A stretch of DNA of 64,000 nt from the NCBI RefSeq assembly GCF_040833995.1, contig NZ_CP162137.1, positions 1,701,001-1,765,000 of the forward strand. Reading direction: 5' to 3'. The notes under the pieces were generated by a model. The model was not told the origin of the DNA and made no database searches. It saw only the letters and a list, made by a program, of their open reading frames with translations. The position numbers and the translations under genes were made by a program. Numbering within the stretch: the first letter of the stretch is position 1; every line of letters starts with the position of its first letter. Shown piece after piece: positions 9,613 to 19,508 of the stretch. The stretch comes from Leptospira sp. WS58.C1 (lineage in GTDB: Bacteria; Spirochaetota; Leptospiria; Leptospirales; Leptospiraceae).

Positions 9613-10158
9613 ATGATCCGTAGCAATTTCTCTTTTTTACAAGTTTCTTCCATCATCGTATTTTTTGCCGTTGTTCTGAATTCCTGCTCCGCTCGGGTCC
9701 AAGTCCTTCCGGAACCGGTGGTCGAGCAGACTCTTTTCAGAAGTGGTCCCGTCTGCCCGGGAGCAATTTTTTGCAGCGTGGGAAAACCCGGTTCTTTGAA
9801 TTTTAAAGGGATCTTGGTGAATAAGACGGGAGAGAAGCCGATCTTCTTGGAATATTATATGAGCTCTTTTGAGGAAAGTTTTCCGATCGGGATCTCTGTG
9901 AAGTTGGACCAAACATGGCATAATCTCAGAAAAACTTCTACCGATTACGGGGATACGGTTCGTGTAGTGTCCATTCTTCCTACTGATGTGGCCGACAAAT
10001 TGCTCTCTGCAAAAGAAATTCAATTCAGCTTCTCTTCTCGGGAGAATACAAGCACATATACTTTAAGTTCTTCCAATACGGAAAGTTTGAAATCCTTATT
10101 GAAGGACCTAAAGGAAAAGTTGGATACACAGGCGAAATTAACGATCACAAATCATTAA
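9613..10158 (+). CDS. Putative lipoprotein
   Basis: Secreted protein of 181 residues with a spirochaete-type lipobox: charged start, hydrophobic stretch, then V-L-N-S-C with Cys25 as the lipidation site. The mature part looks beta-rich. I do not recognise a family. It includes a C-P-G-A-I-F-C pair of cysteines near residue 50 that may form a disulphide. It is transcribed alone and converges with lysS; the 101-base gap holds a weak inverted repeat (TCACCC/GGGTGA). Confidence 0.72.
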   Translation: MIRSNFSFLQVSSIIVFFAVVLNSCSARVQVLPEPVVEQTLFRSGPVCPGAIFCSVGKPGSLNFKGILVNKTGEKPIFLEYYMSSFEESFPIGISVKLDQTWHNLRKTSTDYGDTVRVVSILPTDVADKLLSAKEIQFSFSSRENTSTYTLSSSNTESLKSLLKDLKEKLDTQAKLTITNH

Positions 10159-10259
10159 GATCTATCACCCGAAATTCGCTTGGGTGAATAATCCTCCAAG
10201 CAGGAATAGGGATCGTTCAGCCTGAGAAAGTTATATTCGGGCTTTGGGATGAAGATATT

Positions 10260-11759
<1,500 letters not shown>

Positions 11760-11760
11760 T

Positions 11761-12396
11761 CTAATTTCCTAATAGTATCAGATATAAATGTTTCGAGAGT
11801 CTTCCTAGGATGGATTCCAGGCTTTTCGGTTTTGTAAACCAATCCCAGGATCCGATACCTTCACTCACTTTGGAGACCGCTATATAAATTCCCGCCGGTT
11901 CCAACACGTTCCTATATAATTTTAACAAGGTTGCGGAATCGTATTCTTTTCCTATCAAAAGAAAAGTTTTCCACTGACGATCCAATGCGATCTTTAACAG
12001 AGTTTTAGGGAATTCCTGAGGACCTGCGTCTACGGTATAAACTAAGATCTTTGTCTCTTCTACCCCCAAGGAAACCAGATAAGTTTGCAGAGAAGCCGTA
12101 GGATCTCCTACTAACCCCAAATCGGAATCTTGGTTGGGAGGAGAATGAAGGATCAGGATCACAGGAGCCAAGCCCTTCTTCCATAAGGCAGCCGCTTGTT
12201 TGAATTTATCTTTTTTACCGGTTTCTATGGCTTCTAAAATAATTGCGTCCGATTTTTTGGGATCCGCTTTTGAAATTAAAAGAAAAGGAGCGGAGAAGAA
12301 CAAGATCAGAAAAAGGATCAATAATCCGAAAAAGCCGTAAGAAACAAGTTTGGCTTTGTCTAAGAAATCTTTAACGGAGAGAGCACCCGATGTCAT
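11761..12396 (-). CDS. YdcF/SanA-type DUF218 membrane protein
   Basis: A 211-residue protein with one N-terminal membrane helix (residues 18-42) and a DUF218-like domain. Its usual features can be seen: a beta strand followed by [17 protein letters not shown], and a later [10 protein letters not shown] motif. Members such as ElyC and SanA affect envelope integrity, but the biochemical role is unsettled. It lies directly upstream of lysS and downstream of tRNA-Leu(GAG). Confidence 0.68.
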   Translation of the reverse strand: MTSGALSVKDFLDKAKLVSYGFFGLLILFLILFFSAPFLLISKADPKKSDAIILEAIETGKKDKFKQAAALWKKGLAPVILILHSPPNQDSDLGLVGDPTASLQTYLVSLGVEETKILVYTVDAGPQEFPKTLLKIALDRQWKTFLLIGKEYDSATLLKLYRNVLEPAGIYIAVSKVSEGIGSWDWFTKPKSLESILGRLSKHLYLILLGN

Positions 12397-12451
12397 AATT
12401 TTACCGAGGGTTGGTTTTTCGAAATGGAGGAATGTGAGCCAGGTAGGACGA

Positions 12452-12536
<85 letters not shown>

Positions 12537-12546
12537 TCGCGATTGA

Positions 12547-12575
12547 CAGGATGGGTGAGGAGGCTCCGGTGTCAA
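12547..12575 (-). promoter_or_regulatory. Promoter of tRNA-Leu(GAG)
   Basis: Minus-strand TTGACA (12570-12575), 17-base spacer, then ATCCTG (12547-12552). The -35 is ideal and the -10 poor; transcription would start a few bases before the tRNA. Confidence 0.5.
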
Positions 12576-12598
12576 GGAAATTCAAACTGGACTAGGGA

Positions 12599-13270
12599 TC
12601 AGACCAGTTCGTACTTTTTTTTCTGTTTTTTATCTTCTGGATCCAGGATGAATCTTTCCGGATGGAACACTATATTCCAATATCTCTTGGAATAAGCTAT
12701 GACTCCAATACTTAAGATCAAAACCAAAACGTAACCTGAATATTCCGGATGTTGAAAGAAATGATTTTCTGGTAATGTGGGACCGATGAGAGGTAAGGTC
12801 ATGTACCATAAGACTGCGGCCGCAACAAGACCCACTCCAATCTTACCCCACCAATTCGGTTTTCCTTGGATCCCTCTTTTTAAATATAGGAATCCACCCA
12901 ACCAAACTCCTAAAATTTCTCTCAGGATGTAAATGATAAGTATCCATAGAGGAAACTGATAATAATGAACGATGACCGAAAGTCCGCCGATCGTAACGAA
13001 CTTATCACAGATCGGATCCAGATATTTTCCCAAGACGGATTCTTGGGAGAGTAGGCGGGCAAGAAACCCGTCTAGAAAATCTGTGAGTACTGCGAGAATA
13101 CAGGTCCCAATTGCTAAAAATAAATATTCGCTATTTCGAGGAGACTCGATATGTTTTCGGGTGAATTGAATAAAAAAAGGAAGTAGTAAAACTCTGGAGA
13201 CTGATAAAAAATTAGAAAGAGTAAATACTCTCTCTTCGAGTAGATCCTTTGGTCTTTTTTCGTGAAGCAT
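12599..13270 (-). CDS. CDP-alcohol phosphatidyltransferase (PgsA-like)
   Basis: Integral membrane enzyme of phospholipid synthesis that transfers a CDP-activated phosphatidyl group to an alcohol. The signature D-G-x2-A-R-x8-G-x3-D-x3-D is intact near residues 67-90, and at least five hydrophobic helices surround it. Glycerol-3-phosphate (PgsA, phosphatidylglycerophosphate synthase) is the likeliest acceptor, but the signature is shared with phosphatidylserine synthase and others, so I give no symbol. It is transcribed toward tRNA-Leu(GAG), whose promoter overlaps its 3' flank. Confidence 0.85.
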   Translation of the reverse strand: MLHEKRPKDLLEERVFTLSNFLSVSRVLLLPFFIQFTRKHIESPRNSEYLFLAIGTCILAVLTDFLDGFLARLLSQESVLGKYLDPICDKFVTIGGLSVIVHYYQFPLWILIIYILREILGVWLGGFLYLKRGIQGKPNWWGKIGVGLVAAAVLWYMTLPLIGPTLPENHFFQHPEYSGYVLVLILSIGVIAYSKRYWNIVFHPERFILDPEDKKQKKKYELV

Positions 13271-13357
13271 TTAATAAAGCCGTAAGTCGGAAAAACTCCG
13301 CTATTGGAAAGTCTATGGAAGGGACTTAAAAATTCATCCCTTTTTCAGATAAACGAA

Positions 13358-13387
13358 TTGACCCCCAGGCTCACTCAGAAATTATGT
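13358..13387 (+). promoter_or_regulatory. Promoter of tRNA-Asp
   Basis: TTGACC (13358-13363) and TTATGT (13382-13387), spaced 18 bases; the predicted start is about 6 bases before the tRNA. Confidence 0.6.
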
Positions 13388-13397
13388 TCTTCATAAA

Positions 13398-13472
<75 letters not shown>

Positions 13473-13492
13473 GAATTTCCCCTTTATTCTAT

Positions 13493-13625
13493 AACTTGAC
13501 TCGAAGCTTTTGCGCGATAGCAATTGTAGCGACCCATAGGGAGCGTAAACAATTGCGACGCGAGACAGGATGTCGAAGCGAGCGCAAAAGACGCCGTGGA
13601 GCCAAGTTTGCCAGGATGGCAAACT
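13493..13625 (+). repeat. Nested-hairpin element with AGGAT loops
   Basis: Non-coding structured element 20 bases after tRNA-Asp. Concentric arms are AACTTG (13493-13498) with CAAGTT (13603-13608) and CTTTTGCGC (13507-13515) with GCGCAAAAG (13582-13590). Inside are GCAATTGT/ACAATTGC (13520-13556) around CCC-ATA-GGG, and GACA-GGA-TGTC (13564-13574). It ends with a perfect 8-bp stem AGTTTGCC/GGCAAACT around AGGAT (13605-13625), which competes with the outer arm. The word GCCAGGATGG recurs in the element at 40703-40884. The CAGGATG words match the repeat of CsrB-type RNAs. It could be an RNA or only a dispersed DNA repeat. Confidence 0.6.
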
Positions 13626-13634
13626 GCGTAACGG

Positions 13635-13651
13635 CGAGTCCCGTCAGCTCC
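13635..13651 (+). repeat. 17-base copy of the tRNA-Asp 3' end
   Basis: CGAGTCCCGTCAGCTCC is identical to the T-arm/acceptor end of the tRNA (13455-13471), 180 bases downstream. A duplicated tRNA 3' end is the usual trace of site-specific integration, but no integrase lies between; it may be part of the hairpin repeat. Confidence 0.6.
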
Positions 13652-13801
13652 CGTACGTGAAATTTCGTGAGAAATTTCCAAACTCCAAATTCACACTTAC
13701 TGAAGACCAACCTCATAAAGCGATCGAAGATCGCGCTGAAGCTAGGCCCGAAGGTCGCAAATAATCACAGAAAAAATAAAAACAACTGACTCTCTTTGGT
13801 C
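13652..13801. other. Remainder of the tRNA-Asp to fliG gap
   Basis: No gene. Two more perfect hairpins continue the series: GAAATTTC-GTGA-GAAATTTC (13662-13681) and GCGATC-GAA-GATCGC (near 13719-13733). No clear terminator for either strand is seen. Confidence 0.5.
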
Positions 13802-14821
13802 TTAAATAAACTCTTCCGAGTCTTTTTTAATTATAATTTCTCCGATCTCTTCCAAATCACGCAATGCGGTAAGAATGCTGTTTCTTGCGTCAGTGATCTC
13901 TTTTAGGGTCACTTTTCCTCGGATATCCATACTTTCTAAAATATCGTTGGCTCGATTTTTTGACATTGCTTCGAAGAAATGAGACTTGATCTGGTCGGAA
14001 GCTCCTCTGAGTGCGATCGCGATCAGATCGTCGTCTCCTATCCGGTTGATGATTAACCTCATTTCCTTGGAGTTGAGTAGAAGTACATCTTCGAAAGTGT
14101 ATAACTTCTCCCGGACCTGAGAAGCGAGTTCCGGAGACTGCTCTTCCAGTTCTTTAAGGATGGTCTCTTCTAAAGATTTATCCATATGATTCAGAATATT
14201 GGCGAGCGCTTCCGCTCCTCCTGCTTCGCTGAATTCGGATTTGTCTCTTTGCTCGTACTTTTTCTTCAGGACTTTTGCGATCTGACGGATCGCATCCGGA
14301 TGGGTTTTGGTGGTATTGGCAAGTCTAAGCGCTACTTTGCTCTGGAGTTCTTTAGGTAAAAACTTAAGTGTTTCTGCGGCTTTTTTGGGATGTAAAAATG
14401 CAAGTGTGACTGCGATCGTTTGTGTATGTTCCGGAGCGAGAAGGTGAGCGAGCGTCTGGGGTTCTGCATCGTTTAAGAAGGAAAAATCTTCCTCAGTGTC
14501 CTTTCTATCCAGTTTTCCTAATATGTTTTCGGATTTTTCTTTACCTAAGGACTTTTGCAATAATTCTCTGGCAGTTTCGATCCCACCTCTGGATTCTGCC
14601 GCAAGATCTTTTAAGGAACCTTGAAAGTCTAAGAGAACTTCTTCTTTTTCGGACTTGCTGATCGTTTTGATCTTTGCCATTTCCTGGACGATCTCTTCAA
14701 TTAATTTTTCATCCAGTTGGGCTAATGCTTTGGCGGCCGCCTCCTTGTCTAAGGACAGAAGTAGCATCGCAGCTTTTTTTACTTTTAGGTCTCTTGTTTT
14801 AAGATTGGAATCTTGATCCAC
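13802..14821 (-). CDS. fliG: FliG-family flagellar motor switch protein (divergent paralogue)
   Basis: Component of the rotor C-ring that couples to the stator. The 339 residues follow the FliG plan: N-terminal domain with K-K-A-A-M-L-L-L-S-L, the conserved E-H-T-Q-T-I-A segment near residue 130 (usually EHPQT), a middle armadillo domain, and a C-terminal torque domain with F-E-D-V-L-L-L. In the torque helix region the usual R-x-x-D-D/E pattern is replaced by D-I-L-E-S-M-D-I-R, so motor contacts may differ. Leptospira genomes carry several fliG copies. It sits 22 bases behind pdhC, an unexpected operon partner. Confidence 0.85.
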   Translation of the reverse strand: MDQDSNLKTRDLKVKKAAMLLLSLDKEAAAKALAQLDEKLIEEIVQEMAKIKTISKSEKEEVLLDFQGSLKDLAAESRGGIETARELLQKSLGKEKSENILGKLDRKDTEEDFSFLNDAEPQTLAHLLAPEHTQTIAVTLAFLHPKKAAETLKFLPKELQSKVALRLANTTKTHPDAIRQIAKVLKKKYEQRDKSEFSEAGGAEALANILNHMDKSLEETILKELEEQSPELASQVREKLYTFEDVLLLNSKEMRLIINRIGDDDLIAIALRGASDQIKSHFFEAMSKNRANDILESMDIRGKVTLKEITDARNSILTALRDLEEIGEIIIKKDSEEFI

Positions 14822-14843
14822 TGCTTCTTAGCCCACAAAGAAA

Positions 14844-16196
14844 TCAGGCAAGTAACCGAAGAGGATGTTCCAGAAAATTCCGAAACACTTCCAACCAACC
14901 GGCTCCCACCGCACCGTCTACCACTCTATGATCGCAGGAAAGGCAGACTGAAAGAGTTTTTCCGGGGACAATGTTTCCGTTTTTGATTACCGGTTTGGAT
15001 ACCACGTTTCCAACTGCGAGGATTGCTGCCTCAGGTTCGTTGATTACCGCCGCAAACCGATTCACTCCGAACATTCCTAAATTGGAAACAGTGAAGGTTC
15101 CGTCCGAAAACTCTTCCGGTTTGAGTTTTCGTTCCCTTGCACGGGAAGCAAGCTCTTTTACCGTTCTTCCGATTTCCAATACCGACCTTTTGTCTGCGTT
15201 TCTCACGTAAGGAGTGATGAGCCCTCCTTCGATAGAAACCGCAACTCCCACATCCACTCTTCCGTGTTTTAAGATATGATCTTCTCTCCAGGAGGAATTT
15301 ACTTCCGGAACTTTTAAGAGAGCAAGTGCAGAAGCTTTTATGATAAAGTCGTTTATGCTAACTTTGATCTCTTCTCCCGATTGTATTAAGTCGGAGTTGA
15401 AATTTTCTCTCAATTGTACGAGTGCGTCGGCATCAATTTCCATATCCAAATAGAAATGAGGTTGGTGCGTTTTAGAATGGACCAAGCGAGAAGCGATCGT
15501 CTTTCTCATTCCGGAGATAGGAAGTTTCTCTTCTTGTAATATTTCTCCGGTAAATGGAGAAGTTACACTCTTTGTGAATGCAGAGATCCCGTTTTCAATA
15601 TCCCGTTTGATAATCCGTCCATCCGGCCCTGTCCCTCTGATCTTGGAAAGATCGATCCCGCTTTCCTCAGCCATTCGTTTCGCTAGAGGAGAAGCCTTTA
15701 TTCTTCCTTCTAATGCAGAAGGAGAAAGTCCCCTGGAGATTGGACTTTCCTTAGGAGAAGGAGCTTCTTCTTCCAGTTCGGACTCGGAAATCGTCGAAGA
15801 ACCTACATTTTCCTGTTTTTTCGGCGCTGGACTTGGAGAAGGCGAGTTAGAGCTGGCTTGCACAGGCTCGGATGCAGGGGGCGGAGTGGCCGGGGTAGAA
15901 GTCCCGGAGGCGGCTGATCTGGATTTTGCCTCCGAAAGTAGGGAAGTGATATCTTCACCCGCTTTTCCAATGATAGCGACAGGGGCACCGACCGGGAGCT
16001 TGGCGCCTTCCTGGGCTAAAATTTCCAAAATTACCCCGGAATCGAACGCTTCCATTTCCATGACCGCTTTATCGGTTTCCACCTCGGCTAATATTTCCCC
16101 CGGAGCGACGGAATCCCCCTTCTTCTTTAGCCATTTTACCAAAACACCTTCCGACATGGTCGGGGATAGTTGGGTCATTTCGGAAATTTTTGCCAT
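14844..16196 (-). CDS. pdhC: Pyruvate dehydrogenase E2, dihydrolipoamide acetyltransferase
   Basis: Core of the pyruvate dehydrogenase complex; transfers the acetyl group from lipoyl to CoA. A single lipoyl domain (residues 1-78) has the lipoylated Lys43 in E-T-D-K-A. An Ala/Pro/Ser-rich linker (about 95-155) precedes the E1/E3-binding domain (A-S-P-L-A-K-R-M-A near residue 167). The catalytic domain ends with D-H-R-V-V-D-G-A, carrying the active His and Asp. It lies 44 bases after pdhB. The E3 gene is not in the window. Confidence 0.95.
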   Translation of the reverse strand: MAKISEMTQLSPTMSEGVLVKWLKKKGDSVAPGEILAEVETDKAVMEMEAFDSGVILEILAQEGAKLPVGAPVAIIGKAGEDITSLLSEAKSRSAASGTSTPATPPPASEPVQASSNSPSPSPAPKKQENVGSSTISESELEEEAPSPKESPISRGLSPSALEGRIKASPLAKRMAEESGIDLSKIRGTGPDGRIIKRDIENGISAFTKSVTSPFTGEILQEEKLPISGMRKTIASRLVHSKTHQPHFYLDMEIDADALVQLRENFNSDLIQSGEEIKVSINDFIIKASALALLKVPEVNSSWREDHILKHGRVDVGVAVSIEGGLITPYVRNADKRSVLEIGRTVKELASRARERKLKPEEFSDGTFTVSNLGMFGVNRFAAVINEPEAAILAVGNVVSKPVIKNGNIVPGKTLSVCLSCDHRVVDGAVGAGWLEVFRNFLEHPLRLLA

Positions 16197-16240
16197 TTAT
16201 TTTTCCTATTTATAATATAATAATATACGAATATTATGAT

Positions 16241-17215
16241 TTACTTGATCATTTCTCTGACTTTTTTGATAATTTTCTCTTCACTCGGGAGGGAGGATTT
16301 TTCCAGGTTGGCCGCATAAGGCATTGGTACGTCTTCCTGAGTGATCCGTTCGATCGGAGAATCCAGATAATCGAAAGCTTCTTTTTGGATAAGATACGCC
16401 ACTTGCGCGCCGAATCCCGCCACATTCCAACCTTCTTCCACTATGAGAGCCTTGTTTGTTTTTCTAACAGAAGCCAAAATCCCTTCCTCGTCCAAAGGTC
16501 TTATACTTCTTAGATCCAAAACTTCGACGGAAATTCCTTCTTTTGCCAGTTTTTCCGCCGCAGGAAGGACATACATGAGCGCTCTGGACCAACTGATGAT
16601 GGTGAGCTGTGTTCCTTCTCTTTTGATATCCGATTTTCCCATCGGTATCAAGAATTCTCCTTCCGGCACTTCTCCTTTGGAACCGTACAATACCTCGCTT
16701 TCTATAAAGATAGTCGGGTTATTGTCTCGGATGGAAGTTTTTAGTAGGCCGTACGCATCCGAAGGAGTGTAGGGGGCGAGGACTTTAAGTCCTGGGATAT
16801 GTGCATACCAACTCTCGAAGGATTGGGAATGTTGAGCGGCAAGTCTTCCACCCGCACCTCCGGCTCCTCTGAAAACGATCGGGATCGGAAATTGCCCCGC
16901 ACTCATATAATTCATTTTGGCAGCGGAGTTGATGATCTGATCGATTGCAACTAGAGAGAAGTTCCAGGTCATAAATTCTATGATAGGCCTAAGTCCTACC
17001 ATAGCGGCTCCTATTCCGACTCCTGCAAAACCGTTCTCGGAAATTGGAGTGTCTATCACTCTTCTTTCCCCGAACTTAGCGAGCATACCTTGGGAAACTT
17101 TATAGGCTCCTTCGTAATGTCCTACTTCTTCTCCCATGAGAAAGATATTCGGATCTTTCTCCATTTCTTCCGTCATGGCTCGATTGAGGGCTTCTCTATA
17201 AGTGAGTACTGCCAT
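16241..17215 (-). CDS. pdhB: Pyruvate dehydrogenase E1 component, beta subunit
   Basis: Forms the thiamine-diphosphate decarboxylase heterotetramer with PdhA. I place the start at the ATG giving M-A-V-L-T-Y-R-E-A-L (324 residues): it overlaps the pdhA stop as TAATG and has GGAG about 9 bases upstream, while the longer frame would add 12 residues without family support. G-E-E-V-G-H-Y-E-G-A-Y, D-T-P-I-S-E-N-G-F-A-G and the C-terminal V-E-E-G-W are typical of E1-beta. Confidence 0.95.
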   Translation of the reverse strand: MAVLTYREALNRAMTEEMEKDPNIFLMGEEVGHYEGAYKVSQGMLAKFGERRVIDTPISENGFAGVGIGAAMVGLRPIIEFMTWNFSLVAIDQIINSAAKMNYMSAGQFPIPIVFRGAGGAGGRLAAQHSQSFESWYAHIPGLKVLAPYTPSDAYGLLKTSIRDNNPTIFIESEVLYGSKGEVPEGEFLIPMGKSDIKREGTQLTIISWSRALMYVLPAAEKLAKEGISVEVLDLRSIRPLDEEGILASVRKTNKALIVEEGWNVAGFGAQVAYLIQKEAFDYLDSPIERITQEDVPMPYAANLEKSSLPSEEKIIKKVREMIK

Positions 17216-18195
17216 TAAACGTTCTCCGCATAAACATGCTTGTACAGCCAACCAAGAGGAGGTTCTTCGCTCTTTTCCGCGAAGTCCACCGATTCTTCGA
17301 CCGTTTTGAGGATGATCTCATCCATTTTTGTGAGTTCTTCTTGGGCCCAGCCCGCCGCGAGTAGATCCTTTTCCGCTTTGATGAGAGGATCACCTTGTTT
17401 ATATTTTTCTAATTCTTCTTTGGTCCTATACTTAGCAGGGTCCGACATAGAGTGACCTCTGAATCTGTAGGTGGAAATTTCCATAAGGGTAGGGCCTTCT
17501 CCTCGTCTTGCTCTTTCCACCGCGACTCGTACGTGTTCTCTGACTTTACGGACCTCGTCCCCTTCTATATGATCTCTTGCGATATCATAGGCGACCGCTC
17601 TTACGGAAACGTCTTTGACGGAAAGCGCTCTATATTCCGGAGTTCCCATCGCGTAGTGATTGTTCTCGCAGATCATGACTAAAGGAAGTTTCCAGATCGC
17701 CGCTAAGTTCATCCCTTCATGGAAGGAGCCGATGTTTGCAGCACCTTCTCCGAAAAAACATAACGTCACAGCGCCGTCTCCGCGATACTTGGAAGCGTAT
17801 GCGATCCCGGCCGCCAGAGAAATATGCCCTCCTACGATGCCGTGTCCCCCCATGAAGTTTTTACTCTTATCGAAAAAGTGCATGGAGCCGCCATTGCCCG
17901 ATACGATCCCTGTTTTTTTGCCGAATAATTCCGCCATAAGCGCTTTTGGTTCTAGACCTCTGGCAAGCGCATGGCCATGATCTCGGTAGGTGGAAACTAT
18001 ATAATCTTTTTGTTCTAGAGCGGAGATGGCCCCTACGCCCACTGCTTCTTGACCGATGTATAAATGGCAGAAGCCGCCGATTTTGCCCATGCTATAGGCC
18101 TTTGCGGAAGCTTCTTCGAAGCGGCGGATGAGAAGCATTTGTCTGTATAATTCTAATAGATCTTCTGTTTCTTTTTTTGTTTTAGGTTGGCTCAT
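17215..18195 (-). CDS. pdhA: Pyruvate dehydrogenase E1 component, alpha subunit
   Basis: Thiamine-diphosphate-binding subunit of the oxidative decarboxylase. The ThDP motif runs from G-D-G-A-V near residue 140 to E-N-N near residue 178. The phosphorylation-loop-like region Y-R-F-R-G-H-S-M-S-D-P is present near residue 245. The length of 326 residues is normal. It is first in pdhABC-fliG; the promoter must lie in the gap shared with flaB. Confidence 0.95.
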   Translation of the reverse strand: MSQPKTKKETEDLLELYRQMLLIRRFEEASAKAYSMGKIGGFCHLYIGQEAVGVGAISALEQKDYIVSTYRDHGHALARGLEPKALMAELFGKKTGIVSGNGGSMHFFDKSKNFMGGHGIVGGHISLAAGIAYASKYRGDGAVTLCFFGEGAANIGSFHEGMNLAAIWKLPLVMICENNHYAMGTPEYRALSVKDVSVRAVAYDIARDHIEGDEVRKVREHVRVAVERARRGEGPTLMEISTYRFRGHSMSDPAKYRTKEELEKYKQGDPLIKAEKDLLAAGWAQEELTKMDEIILKTVEESVDFAEKSEEPPLGWLYKHVYAENV

Positions 18196-18481
18196 AGTAC
18201 TTTAGGAAATACGAAAACAATCGCAAACTATCTTCATAGAACTAGGATATGCAAACTGATTTCGAAAATTTTTGAAAAAACCCGCCTGCAGAGAAGGGGA
18301 GTGACTTTTTCCAAAAAAATGCTTATGGAAATTTCCGATTCGTTCGAACTTTTAGATGAGCCCAAAAAAGGAAAATTTTTTCTAAAATTTCTCCAAATCC
18401 ATTTCCTTCATTTCTTTAAAAATCGCTAAAAAACAATAAAAAACCGCTAATTTTAACGAAAAACTTCATTTTCGTTAAAAT
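18196..18481. other. AT-rich gap between pdhA and the flaB1 promoter
   Basis: No supported gene. It holds the pdhA promoter region, several A-tracts, and CGCTAA direct repeats (near 18424 and 18445) leading into the long inverted repeat. An 80-codon frame starting at 18187 has low-complexity content and no ribosome site. Confidence 0.5.
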
Positions 18482-18483
18482 TA
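18448..18483 (+). promoter_or_regulatory. 15-bp perfect inverted repeat upstream of flaB1
   Basis: TAATTTTAACGAAAA and its exact reverse complement separated by ACTTCA. The right arm runs into the putative -35, 170 bases before the flaB1 ATG. It is either an operator or a terminator-like barrier. Confidence 0.6.
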
Positions 18484-18509
18484 ATCTAGGACATCTGCTT
18501 CACCGAAGA
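18482..18509 (+). promoter_or_regulatory. Possible sigma-28 promoter of flaB1
   Basis: TAAT (18482-18485), 16-base spacer, ACCGAAGA (18502-18509), compared with the sigma-28 pattern TAAA-N15-GCCGATAA. Imperfect, but correctly placed for a flagellin gene; gives a leader of about 130 bases. Confidence 0.35.
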
Positions 18510-18606
18510 TATATCTGAAGGAAACCCTGAATTCTAGGTCTTTCCCAGAATTCAGCCTTCATTTAAATAGATAGAAAAAAAGACCAAAACCAAACCAGCA
18601 CAAGAT

Positions 18607-18650
18607 CCCGGCACGGATGCCGGGCTCATGATCAGTTTCAAGGAGGAAAC
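18607..18650 (+). promoter_or_regulatory. Two GGA-loop hairpins in the flaB1 leader (candidate CsrA sites)
   Basis: Hairpin 1: CCCGGCA-CGGA-TGCCGGG (18607-18624), 7-bp perfect stem. Hairpin 2: GTTTC-AAGGAG-GAAAC (18635-18650), 5-bp perfect stem with the Shine-Dalgarno as its loop, 2 bases before the ATG at 18653. The two GGA words are 27 bases apart. This is the two-site layout of CsrA-repressed flagellin leaders. Confidence 0.6.
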
Positions 18651-18652
18651 AA

Positions 18653-19498
18653 ATGATCATTAACCATAACTTAGCCGCGATTAACTCCCACCGCGTTCTG
18701 AAGTTCCAGAACAACGAAGTGGCGAAAAACATGGAGGCTCTTTCTTCCGGTATGCGTATCAACCGCGCCGGGGATGATGCATCCGGTCTAGCCGTTTCCG
18801 AAAAAATGAGAACTCAGGTGAAAGGACTTCGCCAAGCGGAGAGAAACACTGAGGACGGCATGTCCCTGATCCAAACAACGGAAGGATATCTCCAGGAAAC
18901 GAATGATATCATCCAAAGGATCCGTGTACTTGCAATCCAATCTTCCAACGGAATCTACGGTGCAGAAGACCGTCAGATGATCCAAGTAGAAGTTTCTCAG
19001 CTTATAGACGAAATTGATCGCATTTCCTCCCAAGCAGAGTTTAACAAGATGGCATTGCTCCAAGGCGATTTCGCTCGTGGATCAAGAACTGCTTCTATGT
19101 GGTTCCACATCGGACCGAACCAGCACCAGAGGGAACGTGTCTATATCGCAACTATGACCGCTAAGGCTCTGAATTTGATCAAGTCTGATGGAACACTTTT
19201 GACTCTTTCTACTGCTGAACTTTCAAACGAAGCAATCGGCTTTCTTGACGATGCTTTAATGAAAATCAACAAACAAAGAGCAAATCTTGGAGCTTACTAT
19301 AACAGACTAGAGCATGCCTCTAAAGGTCTGATGGTAGCTTACGAGAACATCCAAGCTTCAGAGTCGAGAATCAGGGACGCGGATATGGCAGAGGAAACTG
19401 TATCGTTCACTAAGAACCAGATCTTGGTTCAGTCCGGTACTGCAATGTTAGCACAAGCTAACGTAAGACCTCAGTCTGTCCTCCAGTTACTTAGGTAA
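18653..19498 (+). CDS. flaB: Flagellin FlaB, copy 1
   Basis: Core protein of the periplasmic flagellar filament, 281 residues. It starts [14 protein letters not shown] and has the conserved N-terminal D0/D1 helices ([16 protein letters not shown]) and a C-terminal helix with [11 protein letters not shown]. The variable outer domains of external flagellins are absent, as expected for spirochaetes. No signal peptide; exported by the flagellar type III system. It shares most of its sequence with the copy at 19954 but is a separate transcription unit with its own leader. Confidence 0.97.
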   Translation: MIINHNLAAINSHRVLKFQNNEVAKNMEALSSGMRINRAGDDASGLAVSEKMRTQVKGLRQAERNTEDGMSLIQTTEGYLQETNDIIQRIRVLAIQSSNGIYGAEDRQMIQVEVSQLIDEIDRISSQAEFNKMALLQGDFARGSRTASMWFHIGPNQHQRERVYIATMTAKALNLIKSDGTLLTLSTAELSNEAIGFLDDALMKINKQRANLGAYYNRLEHASKGLMVAYENIQASESRIRDADMAEETVSFTKNQILVQSGTAMLAQANVRPQSVLQLLR

Positions 19499-19508
19499 TT
19501 AGGACTTT

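Noticed and set aside
13484..13716. Two overlapping minus-strand frames of 65 and 75 codons
   Set aside because: They cover the palindromic element after tRNA-Asp, where open frames arise from inverted repeats; no start signals.
15574..16215. 213-codon plus-strand frame over pdhC
   Set aside because: Antisense to the lipoyl and linker region of pdhC; Ala/Ser/Glu-rich content is the complement of the linker codons.
18187..18429. 80-codon frame between pdhA and flaB1
   Set aside because: Starts inside pdhA, no ribosome site, Phe/Lys-rich composition expected from A/T tracts.
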